Positions 26,297-35,567 of a stretch of 64,000 nt of DNA are shown here, piece by piece. The notes under the pieces are model-generated. The model did not search any database. It saw only the letters and a program-made list of their open reading frames with translations, and was not told the origin of the DNA. Position numbers and translations under genes: made by a program. Positions within the stretch are counted from its first letter, which is position 1. Each line of letters begins with the position of its first letter. Source of the stretch: Bacteroides sp. MSB163 (lineage in GTDB: Bacteria > Bacteroidota > Bacteroidia > Bacteroidales > Bacteroidaceae); NCBI RefSeq assembly GCF_036416795.1, contig NZ_CP143867.1:3216001-3280000 (forward strand). The letters are read 5' to 3'.

Positions 26297-28573
26297 ATGA
26301 AAAACATGAAATCCATTGCAAAGCAGGCGAGTGCTTTCCTATTACTGGGAATGGCGGTTTGTAGTTGTACATATGTGCTTCAGCAACAAGACCACGCATC
26401 CTACGTGAATTCCTTTATCGGTACAGGCGGACATGGACATACATATCCCGGAGCGGTAGTTCCAAACGGGATGATTCAACCCAGCCCTGATACGCGTATT
26501 TATCAGTGGGATGCTTGTTCCGGCTATTATTATGCTGACTCCACGATCAACGGTTTCTCACATACCCATCTCAATGGCACCGGCTGTGGTGACTATGGTG
26601 ACGTATTGCTGATGCCCACCGTAGGACAGCAAAGCTATCAGGCTATGGGGACGGAAAGTCAGCAGATGGCCTATGCTTCCGCATTTTCTCATGAAAATGA
26701 AACTGCTGAACCGGGATATTATTCCGTATACTTAGACCGTTATCGGGTCAAAGCAGAACTGAGCGCAACCAAACGTGCCGCTATTCATCGTTATACCTTC
26801 CCGAAAGCAGCGGATGCCGGGTTTATTCTCGATTTGGATTATAGTCTGCAACGTCAGACGAATGAGGATATGGTACTGGAAGTGATCAGTGATACGGAAA
26901 TCCGCGGACATAAGAAAACCGTATATTGGGCTTTCGACCAATATATTAATTTCTATGCTAAGTTCTCCAAGCCTTTCACCTATACATTAGTGACCGATTC
27001 TATGGCATTGGATGCAGACGGTCCGCTGTTGCCCACCGCTAAAGTCTTATTGCAGTTCGAAACCGGAGAAAATGAACAGGTGCTTGTGAAAGTAGGCGTT
27101 TCGGCTGTCGATATGGATGGGGCACGCAAGAATGTGGAAGCTGAAATTCCCGGATGGGATTTTGACGGAGTGAAGAAGGCTGCCCGCCAGTCCTGGAATG
27201 ATTATCTTTCAAAGATAGATATCGAAACAGAAAATGCTGATCAGCGCACTATGTTCTATACTGCACTTTATCATACAGGCGTGCAGCCTAACCTGTTTAC
27301 AGATGCTGATGGCCGCTATCTGGGTATGGATTTGAAACCTCACCAGGGAAGTGTGGACCAACCTGTCTATACCATTTTTTCTTTATGGGATACTTTCCGT
27401 GCTTATCATCCTTTGATGACCATCATAGATCCGGATTTGAATGAGGCATTTATCCGTTCTCTTCTTCTAAAGCAGCGTGAAGGCGGTGTCTTCCCGATGT
27501 GGGAGTTGGCCGGAAACTATACTGGTACGATGATCGGCTATCATGCGGCTTCCGTCATCACGGATGCTTATATGAAAGGTGCCCGTGATTTTGACGTGAA
27601 AGAGGCCTATCAGGCTTGTTTGCGTGTTGCCGAATATGATACGACAGGGATAAAGTGCCCTCCTTTGGTATTGCCCCATCTGATGCCACAGGCTAAATAT
27701 TGGAAGAATAAGATTGGGTATGTGCCTTGCGATAAAGATAATGAGGCGGTAGCCAAAGCGCTGGAATACGCATACGATGACTGGTGTATTTCTGTTCTTG
27801 CCGGTGAACAGGGCGATGTAGACAATCAGCGGAAATATGCCGAGTTTGGTAAAGGATACAAGCATTATTTTGATCCTTCCACCCGTTTCATGCGTGGGCT
27901 GGATAGTGAGGGTAACTGGCGTACACCTTTCAATCCCCGTTCTTCCAATCACCGCAGTGATGATTATTGTGAAGGAACTGCCTGGCAGTGGACTTGGTTT
28001 GTACCTCATGATGTAGAAGGATTAGTGGAATTGATGGGAGGCCGTGAAGCTTTTATAGGTAAACTGGATTCACTGTTTACGGCTAATTCCGCTTTGGAAG
28101 GGGAACTGGTATCTGCTGATATTTCAGGGTTGATCGGACAATATGCGCATGGCAATGAGCCGAGTCATCACATTACACATCTTTACAATTATGTAGGACA
28201 GCCATACAAAACTCAGGAATTGGTAGATGAAGTTTTGCATACACTTTATTTTAATGATCCGAACGGACTTTCGGGTAACGAGGATTGCGGACAGATGTCT
28301 GCTTGGTACATTCTCAATGCAATGGGATTCTATCAGGTATGTCCGGGCAAACCTGTGTATTCTATCGGCCGTCCCTTATTTGATAAAACAACCATTCACC
28401 TGAAAGGCGGGAAGACTTTTACCGTCGTAACACATAATAATAGTCGCGAGAACAAGTATGTGCAGAAGATGGTCCTGAATGGTAAAGAACTGAATACGCC
28501 CTTTTTTGCACATCAAGATATGATAGACGGTGGTACTCTGGAATTAACGATGGGCGGTGAACCGCTGAAATAA
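26297..28573 (+). CDS. GH92 alpha-mannosidase (PUL B, first copy)
   Basis: Start ATG 26297 gives MKNMKSIAKQ and a lipoprotein signal (AVCSC, Cys24 or Cys22) and matches the start of its twin at 13330; the GTG at 26255 would add 14 unlikely residues. 758 residues, full-length GH92 with GTGGHGHTYPGAVVPN, YCEGTAWQWTW (Glu559) and SGNEDCGQMSAW (Asp663). No acidic residues follow the lipid Cys, so it is probably periplasmic. It is very similar to the PUL A enzyme over the whole length, which suggests a recent duplication or shared origin. Fourteen bases separate it from the MFS gene, so it starts the second half of the PUL B operon. Confidence 0.94.
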   Translation: MKNMKSIAKQASAFLLLGMAVCSCTYVLQQQDHASYVNSFIGTGGHGHTYPGAVVPNGMIQPSPDTRIYQWDACSGYYYADSTINGFSHTHLNGTGCGDYGDVLLMPTVGQQSYQAMGTESQQMAYASAFSHENETAEPGYYSVYLDRYRVKAELSATKRAAIHRYTFPKAADAGFILDLDYSLQRQTNEDMVLEVISDTEIRGHKKTVYWAFDQYINFYAKFSKPFTYTLVTDSMALDADGPLLPTAKVLLQFETGENEQVLVKVGVSAVDMDGARKNVEAEIPGWDFDGVKKAARQSWNDYLSKIDIETENADQRTMFYTALYHTGVQPNLFTDADGRYLGMDLKPHQGSVDQPVYTIFSLWDTFRAYHPLMTIIDPDLNEAFIRSLLLKQREGGVFPMWELAGNYTGTMIGYHAASVITDAYMKGARDFDVKEAYQACLRVAEYDTTGIKCPPLVLPHLMPQAKYWKNKIGYVPCDKDNEAVAKALEYAYDDWCISVLAGEQGDVDNQRKYAEFGKGYKHYFDPSTRFMRGLDSEGNWRTPFNPRSSNHRSDDYCEGTAWQWTWFVPHDVEGLVELMGGREAFIGKLDSLFTANSALEGELVSADISGLIGQYAHGNEPSHHITHLYNYVGQPYKTQELVDEVLHTLYFNDPNGLSGNEDCGQMSAWYILNAMGFYQVCPGKPVYSIGRPLFDKTTIHLKGGKTFTVVTHNNSRENKYVQKMVLNGKELNTPFFAHQDMIDGGTLELTMGGEPLK

Positions 28574-28586
28574 AAGTCAAATAGGT

Positions 28587-29894
28587 ATGAGTCGAAATAG
28601 TCGTAATCCGATTTCCTGGGTACCCACCGTCTACTTTGCTATGGGGCTTCCCTTTGTGGTGTTGAATATGGTATCTGTACTGATGTTTAAAGGCTTGGGC
28701 ATTGATGATGCACAGATTGCTTTGTGGACATCACTGATTATGCTGCCCTGGACACTGAAATTCCTTTGGAGTCCGTTTCTGGAGATGTTCAAAACGAAGA
28801 AATTCTTTGTAGTGTTGACACAACTGATTACCGGGACAGGCTTTGCCTTGGTAGCGTTGGCGTTGCATCTTCCGGCTTTCTTTGCCGTATGTATTGCTTT
28901 ACTGGCGATTATTGCTTTCAGCGGGGCGACGCATGATGTGGCAACCGATGGTGTTTATATGTCAGAATTGGATAAGCAGGATCAGGCTAAATATATCGGT
29001 TGGCAAGGTGCTTTCTATAATATTGCTAAGATTGTCGCATCCGGTGGGTTAGTTTGGTTGGCAGGATGGTTGCTGAAATACTATGGGGGAGTTCCGGGAG
29101 CGGAGGAGACCGTTCGTCATGAAGCCACAGTACAGGCTTGGATGACGGTTATGTTCATTCTGGCTGTCGTAATGGTATTGCTGGGAGTGTATCACATGCG
29201 TATGTTGCCTTCGGGAGGAACTGCTGCCACGGGCACGACATCGGGCAAGGAAACCTGGAACCGGTTGGTGGAAGTGATCCGGAACTTCTTTCAGAAGAAA
29301 CATATCTGGTATTACATTACTTTCATCATTCTTTATCGTTTGGCCGAAGGCTTTGTCATGAAGATAGTGCCGTTGTTTCTGAAGGCGGAACGTTCAGTCG
29401 GTGGTCTGGGATTGGGAGAACAGGAGATAGGTTTGTACTATGGTACTTATGGGGCGGCTGCATTTGTGCTGGGTTCCCTGTTGGCCGGCTATTATATATC
29501 TCACAGAGGGTTGAGTCGCACGCTGTTTTCACTGTGCTGCATTTTCAATCTTCCGTTTCTGGCTTATACGCTACTGGCCATTTATCAGCCGGAGAATGGC
29601 ATGTTGATAGGCGGTGCCATTGTGCTTGAATATTTCGGTTATGGTTTCGGATTCGTAGGTCTGTCGCTGTTTATGATGCAGCAGGTGGCACCCGGTAAGC
29701 ACCAGATGGCTCACTATGCTTTTGCTTCAGGCATCATGAATTTGGGTGTGATGTTGCCGGGTTCTATCAGTGGCTTTGTCAGTAACGCGTTGGGATATAA
29801 GACATTCTTCATCTTCACGATGTTTGCTACTATTCCGGCATTCCTGATAACGTATTTTGTGCCGTTTACCTATCCGGATGAAAAGAAAAAATGA
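28587..29894 (+). CDS. MFS transporter, AmpG-like, probable Man-GlcNAc importer
   Basis: Inner-membrane carrier of 435 residues with about 12 hydrophobic helices. The N-terminus (WVPTVYFAMGLPFVVLNM) and the DGVYMSELDKQDQAKYIGWQ loop resemble the AmpG/SLC33 branch of the major facilitator superfamily, whose members carry GlcNAc-containing sugars. It lies between a GH92 and a GH130 phosphorylase, 14 and 29 bp apart, so it should be co-transcribed. The phosphorylase has no signal peptide and needs an imported disaccharide, so the carrier is inferred to move beta-mannosyl-GlcNAc from periplasm to cytoplasm. Substrate is inference from context. Confidence 0.88.
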   Translation: MSRNSRNPISWVPTVYFAMGLPFVVLNMVSVLMFKGLGIDDAQIALWTSLIMLPWTLKFLWSPFLEMFKTKKFFVVLTQLITGTGFALVALALHLPAFFAVCIALLAIIAFSGATHDVATDGVYMSELDKQDQAKYIGWQGAFYNIAKIVASGGLVWLAGWLLKYYGGVPGAEETVRHEATVQAWMTVMFILAVVMVLLGVYHMRMLPSGGTAATGTTSGKETWNRLVEVIRNFFQKKHIWYYITFIILYRLAEGFVMKIVPLFLKAERSVGGLGLGEQEIGLYYGTYGAAAFVLGSLLAGYYISHRGLSRTLFSLCCIFNLPFLAYTLLAIYQPENGMLIGGAIVLEYFGYGFGFVGLSLFMMQQVAPGKHQMAHYAFASGIMNLGVMLPGSISGFVSNALGYKTFFIFTMFATIPAFLITYFVPFTYPDEKKK

Positions 29895-29923
29895 TATTAT
29901 TAACAATATAAATAAGAAGAATT

Positions 29924-30895
29924 ATGGACAGTAAAATTATAATACCTTGGGAAGAACGTCCTGAAGGTTGCTCAGATGTCATGTGGCGCTATTCTAAGAA
30001 CCCGGTTATCGGGCGTTACCACATTCCGAGTTCCAACAGTATTTTCAACAGTGCGGTAGTTCCGTTCGGAGACGGGTTTGCCGGTGTGTTCCGTTGTGAC
30101 AATAAGTCGGTGCAGATGAATATCTTTGCAGGCTTTAGTAAAGACGGAATCAATTGGGAGATAAATCACGAGCCCATCAGCTTTAAGGCGGGGAATACGG
30201 AGATGATAGAGTCCGAGTATAAATATGATCCGCGTGTCACTTGGATTGAAGATCGTTATTGGATTACTTGGTGCAATGGTTACCACGGACCTACAATTGG
30301 TATCGGTTATACATTCGACTTCAAAGAATTCTTCCAGTGCGAAAATGCCTTTTTGCCTTTTAACCGCAACGGGGTACTTTTTCCGCAGAAGATAGATGGT
30401 AAATATGCTATGTTGAGTCGTCCGAGCGACAACGGTCATACACCGTTTGGAGATATTTACATCAGTTACAGTCCGGATATGAAATATTGGGGGGAACATC
30501 GTTGTGTGATGAAAGTTACTCCTTTCCCCGAAAGTGCATGGCAGTGTACGAAGATAGGGGCAGGTTCTGTTCCGTTCCTTACTGAAGAGGGCTGGTTGAT
30601 ATTCTATCATGGAGTTATTACTACCTGCAACGGTTTCCGCTATTCCATGGGAGCGGCTATTCTTGATAAAGAGAATCCAGACAAAGTGTTATATCGTACC
30701 CGCCCGTATCTGCTTGCACCTGCTGCTCCTTATGAATTGCAGGGAGATGTGCCCAATGTAGTATTCCCTTGTGCCTCTTTGCAGGATGGAGATAAAGTAG
30801 CTGTGTATTATGGCGCTGCCGATACAGTTGTTGGCATGGCCTTTGGTTATATTTCGGAAATCATAGAATTTACGAAGAAAAACAGCATTGTATAG
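29924..30895 (+). CDS. GH130 beta-1,4-mannosyl-N-acetylglucosamine phosphorylase (predicted)
   Basis: Cytoplasmic enzyme of 323 residues with no signal sequence and a five-bladed beta-propeller pattern. Family features are NSAVVPFGDGFAGVFRCDN near the start, YKYDPRVTWIEDRYWI with the probable proton donor Asp102, KIGAGSVPF in the phosphate-binding region, and the C-terminal NVVFPCA and YYGAADTVVG. GH130 enzymes phosphorolyse beta-mannosides to mannose-1-phosphate. Between GH92 genes and with an AmpG-like carrier, the closest parallel I know is BT1033, which acts on Man-beta-1,4-GlcNAc from the N-glycan core (EC 2.4.1.320). It provides the last step of the pathway for both loci, since PUL A has no copy. 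Exact acceptor is inferred. Confidence 0.9.
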   Translation: MDSKIIIPWEERPEGCSDVMWRYSKNPVIGRYHIPSSNSIFNSAVVPFGDGFAGVFRCDNKSVQMNIFAGFSKDGINWEINHEPISFKAGNTEMIESEYKYDPRVTWIEDRYWITWCNGYHGPTIGIGYTFDFKEFFQCENAFLPFNRNGVLFPQKIDGKYAMLSRPSDNGHTPFGDIYISYSPDMKYWGEHRCVMKVTPFPESAWQCTKIGAGSVPFLTEEGWLIFYHGVITTCNGFRYSMGAAILDKENPDKVLYRTRPYLLAPAAPYELQGDVPNVVFPCASLQDGDKVAVYYGAADTVVGMAFGYISEIIEFTKKNSIV

Positions 30896-30921
30896 TTAAT
30901 CCCTTAAAGAATCAGTCGACT

Positions 30922-33216
30922 ATGAAACGTATTTTATTGGCTTACACACTTTCTGCCCTTTGTCTGCTTCCGGTGTTTGCCGGAGGTGGAGAGGGTTCTT
31001 TACCTATAAGCTATGTCAATCCTTTCATCGGTACTACCAATTTCGGAACTACTAATCCGGGAGCGGTCTGTCCCAATGGAATGATGTCCGTGGTCCCTTT
31101 CAATGTGATGGGATCGGAAGATAATAAGTATGATAAAGATGCTCGTTGGTGGTCTACTCCTTACGAGTATCACAATTGTTTTTTCACCGGTTATTCGCAT
31201 GTCAATCTGAGCGGTGTGGGATGTCCCGAACTGGGATCTTTATTGCTGATGCCTACTACAGGTGAATTGTCTGTAGATTATAAGGAATATGGAAGTCGTT
31301 ATAAAGATGAACAGGCTTCTCCGGGCTATTACAGTAATTTCCTCACTCGCTATAATGTAAAGACTGAGGTGTCTGCCACTTCCCGCACGGGTGTTTCACG
31401 TTTTACGTTTCCTGCCGGACAGAGTCATGTATTACTGAATTTGGGTGAAGGACTGACTAATGAAACCGGTGCTTTCCTGAAACAGGTGAGTGACACTGAA
31501 TTTGAAGGTATGAAATTATTGGGAACTTTCTGTTATAACCCCCAGGCAGTATTTCCCATTTATTTTGTAATGCGTGTTAACAAGCAACCGGTATCCGGCG
31601 GTTATTGGAAAAAGCAGCGGCCCATGACCGGAGTGGAAGCTGAATGGGATCCCGACAACGGACGCTACAAACTTTATACCCGTTATCGTAAGGAAATAGC
31701 CGGAGATGATATCGGTGCTTTTCTTACTTTCAACACGACGGAAGGTGAACAGATTGAAGTGCAAATGGGAGTTTCTTTTGTCAGCATCGAGAATGCCCGT
31801 CTGAATCTGGATACAGAGCAAAGTGGAAAGAATTTCAGTCAGGTATTGGCTGATGCCCGTATGTGTTGGAATGAGGATCTTTCGCGTATCCTTGTCGAAG
31901 GCGGAACGGAAGAACAGAAAACGGTCTTTTATACTGCTCTTTACCATACATTGATACATCCCAATATCCTGCAAGATGTCAATGGTCAGTATCCCGTCAT
32001 GGAGAGTGATCAGATTCTGACAACAAAAGGAGACCGTTACACTGTTTTCTCGCTTTGGGATACGTATCGTAACGTTCACCAGCTCCTTACGCTGGTTTAT
32101 CCCGAACGTCAGTTACAAATGGTGCGTTCCATGCTTGATATGTATCGCGAACATGGTTGGCTACCCAAATGGGAACTCTACGGACGTGAAACGTTGACTA
32201 TGGAGGGTGACCCGTCTATTCCTGTCATCGTTGATACCTGGTTGAAAGGTTTACGTGATTTTGATATCGATCTGGCTTATGAAGCTATGTATAAATCTGC
32301 CACTTTGCCCAGTGCCGAGAATTTGCTAAGGCCGGATAATGATGATTATATGTCATTGGGATATGTTCCTTTGCGTGAACAGTACGATAATTCAGTCTCT
32401 CATGCATTAGAGTATTATATTGCGGATTATTCTCTTTCCCTGCTGGCGGATGCATTGGGTAAACGGGCAGCGGAACAGGGTAAAAAAGCAGAAGCGCAGA
32501 AATATCAGGCTGATGCCCGTCTTTTTTATAGCCGTTCATTGGGATATAAACACTACTATAGTAAGGAATTTGGTACTTTCCGCCCCATTCTGCCTGACGG
32601 TCAGTTCTATTCACCTTTCAATCCGAGACAGGGAGAGAATTTTGAACCGAATCCCGGTTTTCATGAAGGATGTGCCTGGAATTACAGTTTCTATGTTCCT
32701 CACGATGTGAAAGGTCTTGCCCGTCTTATGGGTGGACAGAAACCTTTCATTGAAAAACTTCAGCGTGTCTTTGACGATGGTCTCTATGATCCTGCCAATG
32801 AACCTGATATTGCCTACGCTCATCTCTTTTCTTATTTCAAGGGTGAAGAATGGCGTACGCAAAAAGAGACTCAAAGGCTTTTGCAGAAGTATTTTAAAAA
32901 TGCTCCCGATGGTATTCCCGGTAATGATGATACCGGTACCATGTCTACCTGGGCCATCTTTAATATGATAGGATTTTACCCCGACTGTCCTGGTGATCTG
33001 TATTATACCCTTACTACGCCTGTATTCGATAAGGTGGTGATTCGTCTTGACTCTGATACTTGGGAAAGCGATAGGCTGGTGATAGAAACTGAGCGCCCTT
33101 CAACAGAATCTTTATACATTCGTGAGATGGAGTTAGGAGGGAAGAAATTATCCCGTTACCGCATCAGTCATGAAGAACTGGTAAAAGGTGGAGCGCTGAG
33201 ATTTATACTTCGATAG
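30922..33216 (+). CDS. GH92 alpha-mannosidase (PUL B, second copy)
   Basis: 764 residues with a cleavable signal (about 1-20, LLPVFAGGG) and no lipobox, so it should be soluble in the periplasm. Family blocks are NPFIGTTNFGTTNPGAVCPN, FSLWDTYRNVHQL, FHEGCAWNYSFYVPHD with probable acid Glu582, and PGNDDTGTMSTW with Asp669/Asp670. The NTNPGA-type N-terminus and distinct inner sequence separate it from the twin GH92 pair, so it probably has a different linkage preference. The gene order MFS-GH130-GH92 resembles the BT1032-BT1034 region of B. thetaiotaomicron. Last gene of the PUL B unit; a terminator lies 260 bp beyond the stop. Confidence 0.93.
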   Translation: MKRILLAYTLSALCLLPVFAGGGEGSLPISYVNPFIGTTNFGTTNPGAVCPNGMMSVVPFNVMGSEDNKYDKDARWWSTPYEYHNCFFTGYSHVNLSGVGCPELGSLLLMPTTGELSVDYKEYGSRYKDEQASPGYYSNFLTRYNVKTEVSATSRTGVSRFTFPAGQSHVLLNLGEGLTNETGAFLKQVSDTEFEGMKLLGTFCYNPQAVFPIYFVMRVNKQPVSGGYWKKQRPMTGVEAEWDPDNGRYKLYTRYRKEIAGDDIGAFLTFNTTEGEQIEVQMGVSFVSIENARLNLDTEQSGKNFSQVLADARMCWNEDLSRILVEGGTEEQKTVFYTALYHTLIHPNILQDVNGQYPVMESDQILTTKGDRYTVFSLWDTYRNVHQLLTLVYPERQLQMVRSMLDMYREHGWLPKWELYGRETLTMEGDPSIPVIVDTWLKGLRDFDIDLAYEAMYKSATLPSAENLLRPDNDDYMSLGYVPLREQYDNSVSHALEYYIADYSLSLLADALGKRAAEQGKKAEAQKYQADARLFYSRSLGYKHYYSKEFGTFRPILPDGQFYSPFNPRQGENFEPNPGFHEGCAWNYSFYVPHDVKGLARLMGGQKPFIEKLQRVFDDGLYDPANEPDIAYAHLFSYFKGEEWRTQKETQRLLQKYFKNAPDGIPGNDDTGTMSTWAIFNMIGFYPDCPGDLYYTLTTPVFDKVVIRLDSDTWESDRLVIETERPSTESLYIREMELGGKKLSRYRISHEELVKGGALRFILR

Positions 33217-33478
33217 TATAAAGAAGATAACTGTATATACTTATCGCACGAAAGTAAAAAATAAGGCAAAAGATAAAAAAACTTTGGATTAGGAGGTTTT
33301 AAAGATAGGGAGCATCCATGTTTCTTTATAGATGGCAACTTATTGGTCGATTGAAAATAAGGAGCCTGTCGACAAGGAGCTAACTTCTTGTAATCATTTG
33401 ATAATCAGATTGTGATTTCAGACAGATTTTCAGCTTTTGGGGCTATTGATATCTCGTCTTGTACTTAATGACGAATAA

Positions 33479-33520
33479 AGGTATGTTGGGTATTAAATCC
33501 TAATATACCTTTTTTCTTTT
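33479..33520. terminator. intrinsic terminator, end of PUL B
   Basis: A 12-bp stem with two G:U pairs (33479-33490 with 33499-33510) and an 8-nt loop is followed by TTTTTTCTTT on the + strand. It also ends the convergent histidine kinase transcript region. I see no gene in the rest of 33217-33558. Confidence 0.8.
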
Positions 33521-33558
33521 AAAGGTTTTATATTGCAGATATAAGGGTTTGGTACTCT

Positions 33559-35091
33559 TTATTGGGACAAAGTATATGCTTCAACCGGGGTATAAGGTAT
33601 CTTGAACCAAAATTCGGAACCTTTGCCTTGAACTGAATTTACTCCTATTTCACCATTCATTCTTTCGGCGATCATGGTGCATATAGAGAGTCCTAATCCT
33701 GTTCCTTGTTTAAAACTGTCCAATTTGACGAACCGTTCAAAGATGTGTTTCTGTTTTTCAGCCGGAATGCCAGTTCCGGTATCTCGTACAAAAAAACGTA
33801 TTTTGCCTTCTTGTGGCACGTTATAGCCAATATCGATATAGCCTTTTGGGGTATGCTTTATGGCGTTTGACACATAATTGTTTATAACTTGTTTTACTCG
33901 TTTGGGTATCGTATGAATGATGCATTGTTCCAAGCCGGGTAAAAAACGGATATCAATGTCAGATGTGATTTTTAGTTTGACGGTAGTATATATTTCATGA
34001 AGGGTATCGTTGACATTCATGTTTCCTTCGACGAATTCGAGTATACCTGCTTCTATGCGTGAGATATCGAGTATGTCATTTATCAGTTGTAAGAGTAGTT
34101 GGTTGTTTTCTTCAATAATATGTACGTATTCCTTCATGTCTTCATTCTGAATGTATTCGGATAATATGGATGAAAAGCCAACAATCGCATTTAGGGGAGT
34201 GCGTATTTCATGACTCATATTGGCAAGGAAAGCAGATTTTAGGCGGTTGGACTCTTCTGCTTTTTCTTTGGCTTCCAATAATTCTGTTATATCCAGTGCG
34301 GAACTTACTATCCAGCATTCTTGTCCATTGTTATAGGAAACGAGCGTTTTGTGAAAGGATAACGTGTGTTTTTGTCCCTTAGGATTGGAGAAAACTTTGA
34401 TGTATGACTGGGGAAGGCCTGTTTCCGCTACCTGCCTGTCGGTTTCCTGTATGAAATTATCGGGCATCAGATGATTGAATTCACTTTCAGGATGGCCGAT
34501 AATTTTTTCTGATGATATTCCTACCATTTCCGAGGCTTTTTTATTCCAGATAAGATAGAGTCCTTTATTATTATTGTCTTTTACCGTAGTTGCGATTGGA
34601 AGGTTTTCGAGTATGCTTTCCAGAAAGTAACGGTATTTTTCATTTTCCTGTCGTTGATTTTCGCTTTCTGTAATATTGCGTACAAAAGCGATGACGCGCT
34701 CTCGATTTAAATATACCATTCGTACCGAAACATATAATTCTTCCCCAGTTTCTACTTTGATCTTTACAATCAGGCTTTCGGGAGTATGTGTTTCCAGGAC
34801 TTTCTGTAATAATGCTATATGTTTTTGATATTCTTCAGTGGTTATAATCAAATTACGGAGATTGAGTTTCCCCAGGTTATTGAGTGGGAGTAGGTTAGCC
34901 TTTTCTGTAGGCTCGTTCAATAATTTAAGCACAATACCTTGTTTGTTTATTAAATAAACTGGAATATCAATAGCCTTGATAATCTGTTTATTAAAGCTCT
35001 TATATTTGCGGTTTATCCAATATAGAAACCCTACAAATATAACACTGAGCAATAAAAAGAGTTGTATTTCTCCAAATAATGGAAATTGCAT
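33559..35091 (-). CDS. PAS-domain sensor histidine kinase
   Basis: 510 residues. One N-terminal membrane helix (about 8-27) is followed by two PAS-like domains (about 35-145 and 150-270). The HisKA dimerisation domain has H-box FLANMSHEIRTPLNAIVG (phospho-acceptor His294). The ATPase domain has N-box NNYVSNAIKHTPKGY, DTGTGIPAEK, IFERFVK and GTGLGLSICTMIAERM. There is no receiver or DNA-binding domain, so it is not an HTCS regulator of a PUL, and no response regulator gene is adjacent. With no large periplasmic domain, it probably senses an internal or redox-type cue through PAS. It lies directly downstream of a structured RNA whose terminator ends 53 bp before its start codon. Confidence 0.92.
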   Translation of the reverse strand: MQFPLFGEIQLFLLLSVIFVGFLYWINRKYKSFNKQIIKAIDIPVYLINKQGIVLKLLNEPTEKANLLPLNNLGKLNLRNLIITTEEYQKHIALLQKVLETHTPESLIVKIKVETGEELYVSVRMVYLNRERVIAFVRNITESENQRQENEKYRYFLESILENLPIATTVKDNNNKGLYLIWNKKASEMVGISSEKIIGHPESEFNHLMPDNFIQETDRQVAETGLPQSYIKVFSNPKGQKHTLSFHKTLVSYNNGQECWIVSSALDITELLEAKEKAEESNRLKSAFLANMSHEIRTPLNAIVGFSSILSEYIQNEDMKEYVHIIEENNQLLLQLINDILDISRIEAGILEFVEGNMNVNDTLHEIYTTVKLKITSDIDIRFLPGLEQCIIHTIPKRVKQVINNYVSNAIKHTPKGYIDIGYNVPQEGKIRFFVRDTGTGIPAEKQKHIFERFVKLDSFKQGTGLGLSICTMIAERMNGEIGVNSVQGKGSEFWFKIPYTPVEAYTLSQ

Positions 35092-35143
35092 AATTAGTGT
35101 TTTTATAGTTTCCGCCTATCCTCTTTGGCGGAGGTTAATATAT

Positions 35144-35387
35144 AAAAAAGCGCGAGGACTGTTATGTCTATTACCATTCGAGGCTCTGGAAAATGCCCAC
35201 ACTGTAAATAGACAACAGTCCTCACGCCTAAGTATACAATAACATAGACGTGAAGAAACTGTTGCTATTACCCCGCAGTGTTTTTGAATTTTCCAGATTC
35301 CGAATGGCCAGGGATAATAACTTTCGCTTCTTGCGTTCTCATAAAATAAAGTCATTATTGCAGATTATCGCTATAACTTGCAAGACT
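35144..35387 (-). ncRNA. rod-like structured RNA, 6S-like candidate or HK leader
   Basis: On the - strand, sequence 35335-35249 is complementary to 35240-35150 over most of its length, with small internal loops, giving one long hairpin with an apical loop near 35230-35248. Matched blocks include CCATTCG, TCTGGAAAAT, ACACTG and CAACAGT. A separate inner fold, GCGTGAGGACTGTT with AACAGTCCTCGCGC (35150-35227), followed by six T (35144-35149), is a strong intrinsic terminator. A -7 promoter element lies at 35394-35401. Such a rod of about 190 nt with a closing stem and terminator is the architecture of 6S RNA, which exists in Bacteroidales. I cannot confirm the family; an attenuator leader of the histidine kinase is the alternative. 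No protein-coding gene fits 35092-35567. Confidence 0.55.
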
Positions 35388-35393
35388 TTGGTG

Positions 35394-35401
35394 CAAAAGT
35401 A
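35394..35401 (-). promoter_or_regulatory. -7 promoter element for the structured RNA
   Basis: The - strand reads TACTTTTG, an exact TAnnTTTG match, predicting a start near 35387. A TTTG lies upstream but only 12 bp away rather than about 19, so the -33 element is weak. Confidence 0.45.
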
Positions 35402-35476
35402 AGATTATTTTCTCAAATAAGAAGGATCGTGGTGCATAAAAGTATAGAATTGAGGAAGTAAAAGGGGGATTATGAT

Positions 35477-35511
35477 AAAAACGGGTGACTGCAATCACTT
35501 GCAATCACCCG
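35477..35511 (-). terminator. intrinsic terminator after TraB-family gene
   Basis: Stem CGGGTGA/TCACCCG plus inner TGCAA/TTGCA with one mismatch (35482-35511), followed on the - strand by TTTTT. It lies 57 bp after the stop codon of the gene at 35568. Confidence 0.8.
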
Positions 35512-35567
35512 ATATTTTCATCGTTTTCGTGTTTATAAAATGTTAGTAAAGAGAGAATTTATAGTTT

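Noticed and set aside
26255..26297. GTG 26255 as start of the second GH92
   Set aside because: It adds 14 residues ahead of a complete lipoprotein signal; ATG 26297 matches the start of the twin gene.
35164..35211. 15-codon + strand ORF containing GKCPHCK
   Set aside because: The CxxC looks attractive, but the ORF is formed by one arm of the RNA hairpin, has no start signals and is too short to support.
35268..35342. 24-codon - strand ORF in the other RNA arm
   Set aside because: Same reason: it coincides with the 5' arm of the rod. A leader peptide cannot be excluded but is not supported.
35116..35355. 79-residue open frame on the - strand
   Set aside because: It runs through the rod-like RNA and its terminator; the sequence is explained by the paired arms rather than by coding.
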